From Gaeumannomyces sp. JS-464 (Eukaryota > Ascomycota > Sordariomycetes > Magnaporthales > Magnaporthaceae), in NCBI GenBank assembly GCA_002197995.1, contig NGZR01000002.1, positions 3,782,001-3,846,000 on the forward strand: 64,000 bases of DNA, given 5' to 3'. The translations under genes and the position numbers were made by a program. Each line of letters opens with the position of its first letter. Position 1 is the stretch's first letter. Of this stretch, positions 34,200-44,094 are shown piece by piece. The notes below the pieces were generated by a model. That model made no database searches and was not told the origin of the DNA. It worked only from the letters and a program-made list of their open reading frames with translations.

Positions 34200-37100
34200 A
34201 AATGAACCGAGGTGGTTAAAACTTTAAAACGGCCGAGTTTTAAAAACGAGCGGAAAGTTCGAACGGCGGAACCTTCGTACTTATAGTTCGCGAAAAGCAA
34301 GCAAATTAAAAGGACTAACACGTTTTTACACTTTTTAATATCTCGGCGTATTTTTAAAACGTTAAAATTCCAAAATACCCAAATGGCCCGTTATATTACG
34401 CTATTTTAACGAACGAAAACGACGGCTAACTTTTATCGTAGTTTAGCAATTAATAAAAAGTTAAATATGCTAATTATAGGTTTAACAACGCAAACGGGCT
34501 AAAATAAGCTGCGCTAAAACCCGAGGATTACCTTAATATCGATATAAAACATTTTAAACATTTATACCTTTTTTAAGCAAAATGCATTTACGGGAAGTGC
34601 AAATTTTACTTATAACTTAAATTTAAATACGATTTTTTTCCACGAAAGTTAAAAAACAAACCAAAAATTAAGCCCCGTTTAGCATTTTAATTGCCACGGT
34701 AAAAGCTAACCCGAATCGGTAAATTTATCGCAATTTTTAAACCCAGCGAGCGGTATTTAATGCTATGTATTATTAAAACGCTTAATTAAAAGAAATGCGA
34801 AATTGCGAAATGCAAAAAACACATAATATAAAAAGCGGAAGTTTAGCATTAAGGGATTATACGAACGTATATCCCGTTTAACCCGGATAAAAGGACAAAC
34901 GTACGGTACTCGTTCTTTTTATTAAAAAACTAAAAAAACCACCCGAATAAAAAGCACGAAATGGAAAAAAAGAAAAAAAAGTTAATAAAAACCCTTATAA
35001 TAGCAAAATCGAATTAACCGTACAACCTATTAACATTTTAAATAAAATATTAAAAAACAAATTAAAAAATAATCGATTGCGAAATATAAAGCAATTACGT
35101 ATCGCTATAAACGGTTAAACGGTATAAAATTCCTATAAAACGAAAACGTTAACCGTATTAACTTAAAACGGTCGAAAAAATATTTATCGCTTATAATAAA
35201 AAATAAATTAACCGAAAAACGCAACCAATAATATTACGCACCCGAAATAGGGAAAACGTTATTATTATATTGGATAAGCTAAATATAAAAAAGAAAATGT
35301 AATTTTCGAAATCCTTTAGTTTAGGAAAAATAATTTACGAATAAATTGGGCTACCGGCCAAATTTAATAAAAAAAGCCACGAATAACTAAAACGGTTTAC
35401 TAATTATAAACTTTAAACCGTAAGCATAAAAAGCAACGAAAAAAGGTTATAACGGTAATAAAATTTGGTAATTTACTTTTGCATTTAGCATCGGCGAATA
35501 CACGATTATCCAAAATGGAAAACAACCAAAACGATTAAACCAACATTAAAAAACGGCTCGCGAATATTCCGAAGGAATATTATAAATACGAGAAATTGTT
35601 TCGGAAAAACCTAAAAACGGTGCTTTTTAAATATAAACCGTTCGATTTGGAAATTAAACTTAAACTAAAAACGCAGTTTAAATACCAAAAGTTGTACTAA
35701 TTTAACCCTTAATAGCAAAAGGTGCTAAAAAAAACAGCTAAAAGAAAACCTACGAAAAGGATATATTAAACTTTCCGATTTTTTAATAGGATATAAAATT
35801 TTATAAAAAAGAAAAAAAAAAACGGGACGGAACGAATATGTATTAATTATTACCCGTTAAACGAAGCTATAATAAAAAATCGATATTTTTTTACCTTTTA
35901 TCGATAAATTACGAAATAAGCTCGGCAAAGCCCAGTATTTTACGGCTTTGGATTTACGGAAAGCTTATAGCATAATACGAATTAAAAAAGGCCAAAAGTG
36001 GCTTACGGTTTTTTAAAACAAAATTTAAATATTACGAGTTTTTAATAATAACCTTCGGGCTTATTAACGCATTAGCTACGTTTTAAAAAATAATTAACCA
36101 TATATTGCGCAAATATTTTAACGTTTTCGTTTTCGCGTATTTAAACGATATTTTAATTTTTTCGAAAACGATGGAAAAGCATAAGCAACACGTATATAAA
36201 TGTTTTAAAAACTGTTTAGCGCAAAACTTTCGTTAAACTAGAAAAATGCGAATAGCATTTGCAAAAAGTTGCTTTTTTTAAAATTCGTAATTACACCCGG
36301 ACAAATTTATATAAATTTAAAAAAGTTAAAAAAGTTAAAAATGGCTTATATTTAAAAACGTTACGAAAATACAAAGGTTTTTAAAGTTTTTTTTTACAAA
36401 CGGTTTATCCCTAGTTATAGCAAAATCGCTATATTATTTACGAACTTTACTAAAAATAACTATTAATTCCATTAAAAAAGGTAAAAACAAAAGGCTTTCG
36501 AGCAATTACGAAACGCCGTGTTAAAAAAACTAATGTTAGCATTTTTAAATTTAAAAAAACCTTTCGAGGTTAAAACCGACGCGTCGAATTACGCGATCGA
36601 CGGCTAATTCGAATAACGGAACGACCAAAGCGGTTGCATTTTTGCGCGTTTTTTTCGCAAAAGCTAAATAAACCTAAATTAAATATATTAAATTTACGAT
36701 AAAAAACTTTTAGCGATAATCCGAGCATTTAAAAAATAGCGGCCATACTTTTATAAAGCGAAGCATTAAATTATAGTATATATAAATTATAAAAACCTAA
36801 CGCATTTTATTATAAGCAAAAACTTAAATAAGTAATAAATCCGTTAAAACGAGTTTTTACAAAATTACGATATCCGAATTAAATACCGGAAAAAGTCGAA
36901 AAACGGCCGGGCGGACGCTTTAAACTAACGATCGAACTATTAAGTTATAATACTTAAAAAAATATAAATAATTTTAACGGAAAAACCAAACGGATTTTTA
37001 ATTCCGGCATAAAAAATGCTCGTTAAAACGGTTTAATAAGGAAAAGTTTAAACCTTAAAAAAATCCAACAAATTTATAACCAGCTGGCATACGGCTATTA

Positions 37101-38280
37101 AAGCGTAAAAAAAACGTAAAAACGGTTATAATAATATTACGGGTTCGTAAAAACTCGAGCCGAAATATAAAACGCAATAAAAAATTGCGAAAATTATACC
37201 AGGAATAAAGCCAATAAGTATAAACCGTACGGGTTATTACAACCTTTGCTAACATTAAATAAAACATAGTAAAAAGTTACTATAAATTTCGTTATTAAAC
37301 TTTTCTAATTTAAAAAACCGATAACCGGAATAAAATACGATAATATATTAGTAATAATAAACAGGTTTACCAAATACGCTTTATTTTTACCATATAAAAA
37401 AAGCAGCGACGCTACGAAATTAACGTACGTTTTTATTAGGCACGTAATAGCGGAGTACGGTACGTTAAACCGTTTAATTACGGATAAAAATAAGCTATTT
37501 ATAAGCAAATTTTGGAAAGGATTTACGAATAAGCTAAAAGCGGAACACTTTTTATCCATAGTTTACCACTTTTAAACAAATAAACAAACGAAACGAATAA
37601 ACCAAATTATAAAGCAATATTTACGTTATTACGTTAATTACAAATAAAACGACTGGGTATAATTATTTCTTATAGCTTAGTTCGCTTATAACAGCTTAAT
37701 TTTATAAAAACATAAGAATTATACCGTTTTATACGAACTACGGGTTTACGCTTATAGCGTATAAAAAACCTAAAGCAGGGAAAACATGCTTTAATAACGG
37801 AAATACAAATAACGGAATTTACCAAATTGCATAAACACTTTTAAACAAAGCTAAAAAAGCTGCAGCATTGCAACTACTTAAATAAACAAAAAAGGATCGA
37901 AAAACCGACCTTTAAAAAAAGGGATAACGTTTATCTTTTTTAACGAAATATTAAAACGAAACGACCAAGCGATAAGCTAAACCACAAAAAACTAAAACCG
38001 TTTAAAATATTAAAAAAGGTTTCGAACGTAAATTACAAATTTCGATTACCGTTAACCATAAAATCCTACCCGGTTTTTCATATTTTCCCTATTCGAATTA
38101 ACGCTATCGGGCTTTAAAAGCAACGAATTAATAAAAGTTAACCTAAAACAAAAGTATAAAATTAAAAAAATCCTAAACTATAAGCCAAAACGTAAGCTTA
38201 AAAAGTACTTGGTTAAATGGAAAGGTACGGCCACGAAAAAAACACGTGGAAAAAAAAACCAACCTTAGGAATTATTAAAA
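34200..38280 (+). pseudogene. Gypsy-1 Pol relic with chromodomain
   Basis: RT: FLPFIDKLRNKLGKAQYFTA (about 35890-35950), LDLRKAYSIIRIKKGQKW, LIITFGLINALATF, and YLNDILIFSKTMEKHK (about 36145-36185), where YLDD has become YLND. RNase H: PFEVKTDASNYAIDG (about 36560-36605). Integrase: RLITDKNKLFISKFWKGF (about 37465-37525). The chromodomain KYLVKWKGTATKK (38200-38245) is bipartite with a KYKIKKIL start. Chromodomains direct integration to heterochromatin marked by H3K9 methylation. Stops and catalytic losses show it is inactive. Confidence 0.85.
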
Positions 38281-38705
38281 CATTTTACGAAAGTATTAGC
38301 TAAAATAATTGTAAAAAGGTTAGCCAGCAAGGACGGTAAAACGACGATTTTCCTTAAAAATACCCGCGATATTTCCAAAAAACCGCCGGCCCTTTTAGCC
38401 CAGCCGGAAATCGAACCCGGGACTTATAAAAATGGGTGTTATAAATAATACCGCTTTATTATTAGGTTTAAAAAAAAGCAGCACTTACCGGAACCAAATA
38501 GGGCAAAAAAGTTTACGCCGAACGGTTAGCAAAAAAAAAAAAAAAAAAAAAGATAAAAGCTTGATAAACTCCGGGGCAAACCCGAAAACTTATCGACTTT
38601 TACGATCGTGCCGGGATTTTAAACCCGAAACCTCGGCAAAAACCAAAGCCATGCTTAATGCGCCACAAAACCTAAAAAAATTATTAAAAAAAGTTACAAT
38701 TTACT

Positions 38706-39246
38706 TTAGTTAAAAAAAGCAAACAGGTTTAGGTTAGGATTAACCCCGGGCATTTGCCAATCGAAAGGAACGAAAAAAGCTATAAAAGGCTCGGAATGCG
38801 AGGCAGCCTAGCGAGCCGCCTGGTCGGCCTCCTCCCGCTTAATACGCTTTAACTTTTCCACCGCGTTAATGCCGCGCCGGATCGCGCGCATTTTTTTAAC
38901 AAACCAGTTTTTATTTATTTCCGCAAACGTTCGAGCTTATTATCCAAAGCACGCCGCTTTTCCTTTATAGCCTTAACCTTTGCTTCCAATCGCTGGTATT
39001 ACAAACCGATAAAACGAAGCTGCTTAAGCGAGGGCCTTAAAATATCGCAACCGGAACGGTTGCTATTAAAGCATTCCACACACCGAAAGGAATCCTGGGG
39101 AAAGGCTTTACACTTTTCGCGTTTTAAAACTTCGAAGCAAAAAAAAAAAAAGGCATTTCGATAGCAAAAAAAACGACTTAAACGAGTAAATCCTTACGCT
39201 AAAGGGTTTTTTTCGCAAAAAAGCGTTTTCGTACCCGGCCAAACAT
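38706..39246 (-). pseudogene. Antisense ORF of Gypsy-1, coiled-coil-like
   Basis: On - from ATG 39246 (MFGRVRKRFF) the frame runs, with TAA/TAG stops and at least one shift, to KKMRAIRRGINAVEKLKRI and KREEADQAA (38815-38900), then DWQMPGVNPNL, ending at TAA 38706. Gypsy-2 carries the same start (MFGRVQKK, 54008) and the same segment as GINSVEELERVKREEAEKAG (about 53585-53645). Charged heptad-like spacing suggests a coiled coil. The differences between the copies keep the protein sequence, which favours a true antisense gene. No family is recognised. Confidence 0.5.
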
Positions 39247-39315
39247 TTCGTTAATTAAAAAAAAAAGGGAAAAAAGTTGGTAAAAAAGGAAAGTACTTAC
39301 TAATTAACGAAAAGC

Positions 39316-39334
39316 GGGGGGGGGGGGGGGGGGG
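39316..39334. repeat. G19 homopolymer
   Basis: A run of 19 G just upstream of the Gypsy-1 3' LTR, absent at the equivalent place of Gypsy-2. Confidence 0.9.
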
Positions 39335-39372
39335 AAATAGCTAAAAGGATTTGGCTTAAAAGGGGGACCTAA

Positions 39373-39833
39373 TGTTACGACCGAACATGCAAGCTTTAAA
39401 GCCACAGGGTTACAAGCATAAAAAAGGTCCTAAAGGTGGTTTACCCCACATTAGGACCTAAAAAGTTACGTAACCCGAAAAGTTACCTAAACTGGATTTT
39501 TGGATTTTTTAACAAATCCACAAATTTAAAAAATGGATTTTTGGATTTCTCGACAAATTTACAAATCCAAAGGATGGATTTTTAAATCTTTCGATAAATC
39601 CATAAATCCTAAAATAAAGCAGTGTATATATAAAGGATGGATTTCTTATTATTTTAAGTAGCTTTAATTAAAGCTTCGCATTAGTTAACCTAAGTTAGCT
39701 TTTAAGCATCTTTTGGGCAAGCAATTAAATTGTCCTTTTAAGTTACGTGTTTCCCTGTTTACTGGTACCAGCGATACCGTCTTTTCGACCCCCGAAGTGC
39801 CCTACCCTAAAAGCAAACCCTTAATTGTAAACA
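39373..39833 (+). repeat. Gypsy-1 3' LTR
   Basis: 461 bp, starts TGTTACGACC. Same three-hairpin array (39493, 39534 and 39574) and TATA box (about 39623). Preceded by the purine tract AAAAGGGGGACCTAA. Confidence 0.9.
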
Positions 39834-42001
39834 GTTTGGTAGCTTCGCGGATGGCCTCCCTCGCGTTGCAATACGGGCTAATAGCCTCGCAATACGCTAA
39901 GGCTACCCCGAAAAAGGCCGCTATCGATTTAACGGCGTGCGAGCCTACGAGGTAAAACGGGCTTTCCATAAGCATAAGTCCGCCGCCTTGTTATTATGGA
40001 TGTACAAAAGGCTTTTAAACGTTGTACTTCGCCGGAGGCTTTTACGAAGGCTTTTAAACTAAGGTTAAAATTTAACGTTAATACGATAGGTATTATCTTT
40101 GCAAAAAACTAGGGTGGTAAAAGTGCGTTTGGAAAACGCCACGGCACCTTTTTCTCCCCGGATTGCGGGTTACCCCCAAGGTTACCGGCGTTACCAGTTT
40201 TATTTATGCTTATATGCCGAAATACTACCTAAAGTAAAAGCGTTAAGTATGGATACGCGGATAATATAGGCATTTGCGTAACGGGTAGCACTTTAAAAGA
40301 ATGCTTTCGTAAAACAAGGGTTTATATAATGGAAATCCTACGTTGGGGAAGGCAATAAAGTTGCTTTTAACTTGGAAATGCGGCGTATGTATTTTTCCAA
40401 GCGGAAAAACCCCACAATTTTAGCGGTTACGGCGGAAGGCTTTACCATACAACAAGCTATAAAAGCTTTACGGTGGTTAGGGGTTTTTTTCGACCAAAGG
40501 CTTAATTTTAAAGCCCACGTTAATAACAAAGCCGCAAAAGCCCAAAGCGTTGCAAATTACTTTCGAAAGCTTACGAATTCGATAAAGGGAATACCGGCAC
40601 ATTCGGTACATAAAGCCGTTATAACGGTTATAATCCTTACGGCTTTATACAAAGCCGAAATGTAATATAAGGGCAAAACCAAACCACACCCATATAAGCC
40701 GGCATAATAACAAATTATCCGCTAAAGCCATTTAATCGAACGGGTCGATAAAGCTTTAAAAGCGTCCTTCCGGGCAGTGGTACTAGCTTAGAAAACTATA
40801 CCGACAAACGCTTTACATTACGAATCCGGCATTCCCGGCGCCCAAGTGCTTTTAAAACAAGCCCGTTTCCATTTTGCGGCCCGTATAAATACGGTTCCGG
40901 AAAATTACCCCCTAACCGCAGCGGCTAGGCCGGCTTTTAACGCTCGTAAGCCTAAAACGGGTTTTCCTAATAGGCTTGCGACCTTTTTGCAAAGGACGGC
41001 CGAACTTTTCCCGGCTTGCACTCGCCCGGCCTACCTTTTTTTATAAATATACGGGGTTTACAATAGTTACATAAGAAAAGCTTGCAACCGTAAAAGCATT
41101 TATAGCGTAGCTTCGCACTTTTCCACTTACCGACGTTATAATATACAACGACGGGTTTAAAGCAAAAAACGGGGCAGTCGGATACGGCTGGGTAATATAC
41201 CAAGCCGTTTAACGCAAATTTTCCAAGCACGGCCGGTTAGCGCACCCGGCGGAAGTATTCGACGGCGAAGCGGAAGGGGCTCGAATAGGCCTTCGTAAAG
41301 CCGTTTGGAGCTTCCGCAATTGCACTTTCCACTTATGCCTTAATAATACCTCGGCGGCTAACGGCTGTTTAAATACGGCTTTTAATAATTTAAAAAGGTT
41401 TTTAAAGAAATCCATTGCGTTATGGATAAACACCAGGTATTCGTACGTTGGTTACCGGGCTATATAAAAATCCCCGAAAACGAAAAGGTAAACGCCGAAG
41501 CAAAATTGGGATCGGCTTTGCCAATACCTTAACATTTTAAACCAACGGTAGCCGGAATAAAAGCTTTAGCCCGGAAAACAGCCCGGGACGCCCGGAACGC
41601 ATGGTTTAAAAACAACTTTCCGGATCGGTATAAGGCTATAAGCCTCCCGCCGGTACCACAATACACGCCCGAAGCGTTGCAGCTGCACCGGAAGGTACTG
41701 CAACGGTTAATAGCCGCACGCACCGGTTACGGGGATTTCGACTGGTATTACCGAAAGTTCCAGCACGAAAACGATAACCCGTACCGTTGCGGGCGAAATA
41801 AGTCCCCTTCCCACCTTGTATTTTGCAGGCTGGCTAAGGCGGTAGAAAATAAATGGCCTATAGCGGACCCCCCCCGGCTTTCGGTAGGCCTGGATATTGG
41901 AAACGGCTTTTCCAAAAGCCTTCCCTTTTTGCTTCGTTCGTTAAAGCCACCAACTATTACACTATCGCCGGACGATAACAAAAAGCCCAAAAAGCCTATA
42001 C

Positions 42002-42328
42002 CTAACCTTTTCTTTTATTATTAGGATTAACAGTAAGCTCGTTAATCCCCCGCACCTTAAGCCGGGCCCAAGGGAGGTCCCGAAAACCCCCTCCCCCGCT
42101 TAAACCCGGTTTTACCCCTTTTCCGGCATACCCGCCGGCCAACAGCATCACTACCACCCGCAGCGTTTTACAACGCCCCGGCGTATTTTTACGCCCTATT
42201 ATCAATTGCCCGCTCGCTAACAAGGAGCGCCGGAATGCGGCCCAACCCCCGTGTGCCTTCGGGTTTAATTTGTTAACCGCTTTAATAGCAGCATATAGCC
42301 TAGTATTAAGCTTAGGTAGCGCTAGCAC
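42002..42328 (-). other. Antisense open frame in LINE 3' region
   Basis: A 108-codon open frame on -, starting MLALPKLNTRLYAAIKA. The same frame is open in the other LINE copies at 20961-21266 (-) and 43726-44094 (+), always antisense to the LINE. It has no known domain. Confidence 0.4.
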
Positions 42329-42383
42329 GTTATATGCCCCTTGGGAGGCAGGGACTGGTAAATCCCGACTTACTAACGTTAAA

Positions 42384-42417
42384 TATACTTACTTACTCAC
42401 TTACTTTTACTTACTTA
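42384..42417. repeat. (CTTA)n tail of LINE-A
   Basis: ACTTACTTACTCACTTAC-type repeat closing LINE-A, followed by the right target duplication CGCTAGCAGCT. Confidence 0.8.
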
Positions 42418-43664
42418 CGCTAGCAGCTATTAAAACCTGTTCCGGGCTTTCGGCAACGCTGTGATTTACGGCACAGCAAACGGCAATACCCTTAAACCCA
42501 AGCTTTTAAAAGCCTTTATATCCGTCCTCCGCTGCGTTAACGGCGGCAAAACAGCCGATGTCGAGCTTGGGAACGTAATAGCCAGCTTGCAAAAACGACT
42601 TAAAAAAGCCGCAAACCATGCCGATCCCAAAACCCAGTATCGGCTGATCTTTACTTTGTTATCCGTTTTGGACGCCCTAATCGATACGAAAGCCGCCGGC
42701 CTTAACCGCGAGGAGCTGCACGAACCTTTGCTTAAACAACTCGGAACTTTAAGCGAAAAGCGAAAACTCCGTTTAATTTAAGCCGCATGCTACGCGCATT
42801 AAGCTTTGCTTAGCATTTTAAACGACGAGGGACTTTACAAAGCGCTTTGGCGCAACGCGCAACCCGTTATCGAAGGTGTTGCTAAAGTGGCTGGTGCGGT
42901 TCCCACCATGGATCCGGCGAAGCTTTTCGACGGTTTTACGCAATTAGCGGACCTGCCAGCTTTGGTTAGCTTTATAGTCGACGTGGTAAAAGCCTTTTCC
43001 GGCCTGGTTAATAGTTTGGGAGGCGTTACCGAAGCTGTTAAGCTCCGGCAAAAGCAAAAAAGCTGGTATATAGCTTTTCGGTTTACGGACATGTTGCTTA
43101 GCGCCCGGGCCTTTAGCCACCTGGAGGATTTTGTCGGAAAGGTTTTTTGCCGCGGCGAAAAGGAATTTTTATACGGCCTTTACGCGCAGTTCGAACGGGC
43201 TTGGGTGGCCGAGGACTTAAAGCTTAAGCAGCAAATCGTCCGGCTTTTTAATCAAATCCTGGCTCCAGTGGGATGCGAATCGCGCTATTAACGCGTCCAC
43301 GAATGGGTTAAATTAACTGCCGATACTTTTGGACAGCCCCATTGGAAAAAAAAAGTCCTACCTAAGCCGAAGTTCCGGTGGCCGCGGAAGGAAAAGTATA
43401 CGTTTTTAATTCCCTGCCGGGGACTAAGCAAAAGCCCGCTTTCGGCAAATTTGCTTAATAAAGCCTGGGACTATTGCCTTAAAGCCTAGGTATTTTACGC
43501 GGACGTTAAAATGCGGAAGCATTATTTAAAAAACGACGAGCGACTCCTTAAAGTCGAACGGCTTTTAAGAGATCGATTGCCGATGAAATAGTGCTACATT
43601 AACCTCGCCGTCGTGGAATAGGCAGATCACATTGCTAGCCGCTCGAAGAGAGAGAGAGAGAAAG
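42418..43664 (+). pseudogene. Fungal NLR protein, continuation before the NACHT
   Basis: This continues the frame left at 21003 (ASSY, a RIP stop, NLFRAFGNAVI). Recognisable landmarks are KTQYRLIFTLLSVLDALIDT (about 42635), ELHEPLLKQLGTLSEKRKLR, VAGAVPTMDPAKLFDGF (42890-42940), KQKSWYIAFRFTDMLLSA, LEDFVGKVFC, KEFLYGLYAQFERAW, HEWVKLTADTFGQPHWKK (43300) and ERLLRDRLPMK, a stop, then CYINLAVVE (43560-43615). The last segment stands just before the NACHT P-loop in related proteins. Stops at 42779, after CESRY (43289), at KA-TAG-VFYADV and at LPMK-TAG-CYINLA all fit CAA/CAG to TAA/TAG. LINE-B interrupts it, so the NACHT and repeats should lie beyond 64000. Confidence 0.78.
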
Positions 43665-43666
43665 AG
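43645..43666. repeat. GA-rich microsatellite at LINE-B/NLR junction
   Basis: GAAGAGAGAGAGAGAGAAAGAG. It may be the LINE-B tail (TCTC on -) or part of the NLR coding sequence. Confidence 0.7.
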
Positions 43667-43725
43667 TATATTTAACGTCAGTAAATCGGGATCTACCAGT
43701 CCCTGCCTCCCAAGAGGCATATGAC

Positions 43726-44094
43726 GTGCTAGCGCTACCTAAGCTTAACACTAAGCTATATGCTGCTATTAAAGCGGCTAACAAATTAAACCCGAAAGCA
43801 CACGGGGGTCGGGCCGCATTCCGGCGCTCCTTGTTAGCGAGCGGGCAATCGACAATAGGGCGTAAAAATACGCCGGGGCGTTATAAAGCGCTGCGGGTGG
43901 TAGTAATGCTGTTAGCCGGCGGGTATGCCGGAAAAGGGGTAAAGCCGGGTTTGGGCGGGGGAGGGGTTTTCGGGACCTCCCTTAAGCCCGGCCTAAAGTG
44001 CGGGGGATTAACGAGCTTACTGTTAATCCTAATAGTACAAAGGGAAAGGTTAAATATAGGCTTTTTGGGCCTTGTTATTATCGTCCGGCGATAG
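43726..44094 (+). other. Antisense open frame in LINE-B 3' region
   Basis: A 122-codon frame, MLALPKLNTKLYAAIKAANK at its start, antisense to LINE-B and homologous to the antisense frames at 20961-21266 and 42002-42328. Confidence 0.4.

Larger units (their letters stand above)
32333..39833 (+). mobile_element. Gypsy-1 chromovirus LTR retrotransposon
   Basis: 7501 bp, with 461 bp LTRs at 32333-32793 and 39373-39833 and the duplication GTTTG/GTTTA (32328-32332 and 39834-39838). Gag, CCHC knuckle, RT, RNase H, integrase and chromodomain relics are in order on +. It lies in the RT domain of LINE-A; the LINE frame resumes after it. Heavily RIPped. Confidence 0.92.
30890..41990 (+). pseudogene. 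LINE-A ORF2 (endonuclease-RT-RNase H), split by Gypsy-1
   Basis: The pieces are 30890-32332 and 39834 to about 41990. The AP-like endonuclease begins VVLMQKPFNAW (30891-30925; the catalytic Glu is Lys here), with DFNAGFSAWDP (about 31208) and the SDHR signature at 31420-31431. RT begins MLKKPNKSNITNLKSYRLIALL (32240-32300), is cut inside the CLRKGL stretch by Gypsy-1, and resumes SLVASRMASLALQYGLI. The catalytic box reads YADN instead of YADD near 40255. RNase H and a terminal PCRCG-type knuckle follow to about 41800. The mutated Glu and Asp, together with stops, make it dead. Confidence 0.85.
21351..42417 (+). mobile_element. LINE-A, full-length Tad1/I-like non-LTR retrotransposon (interrupted)
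   Basis: Removing the Helitron (23118-29618), the TRIM (29774-30506 with one duplication) and Gypsy-1 (32333-39838 with one duplication) leaves about 6.3 kb. That order is: GC-rich 5' UTR (21351 to about 21780), ORF1 with CCHC knuckles, ORF2 with endonuclease, RT, RNase H and a C-terminal Cys/His motif, then a 3' region ending in (CTTA)n. RNase H inside ORF2 and two CCHC knuckles in ORF1 fit the fungal Tad1 group. The 5' UTR is the same as in LINE-B (63650-64000 reversed). It is inserted in the NLR gene with the duplication CGCTAGCAGCT. Confidence 0.88.

Noticed and set aside
38432..38713. 93-codon + frame after the Gypsy-1 chromodomain
   Set aside because: Includes a poly-A-derived Lys run and has no counterpart in Gypsy-2.
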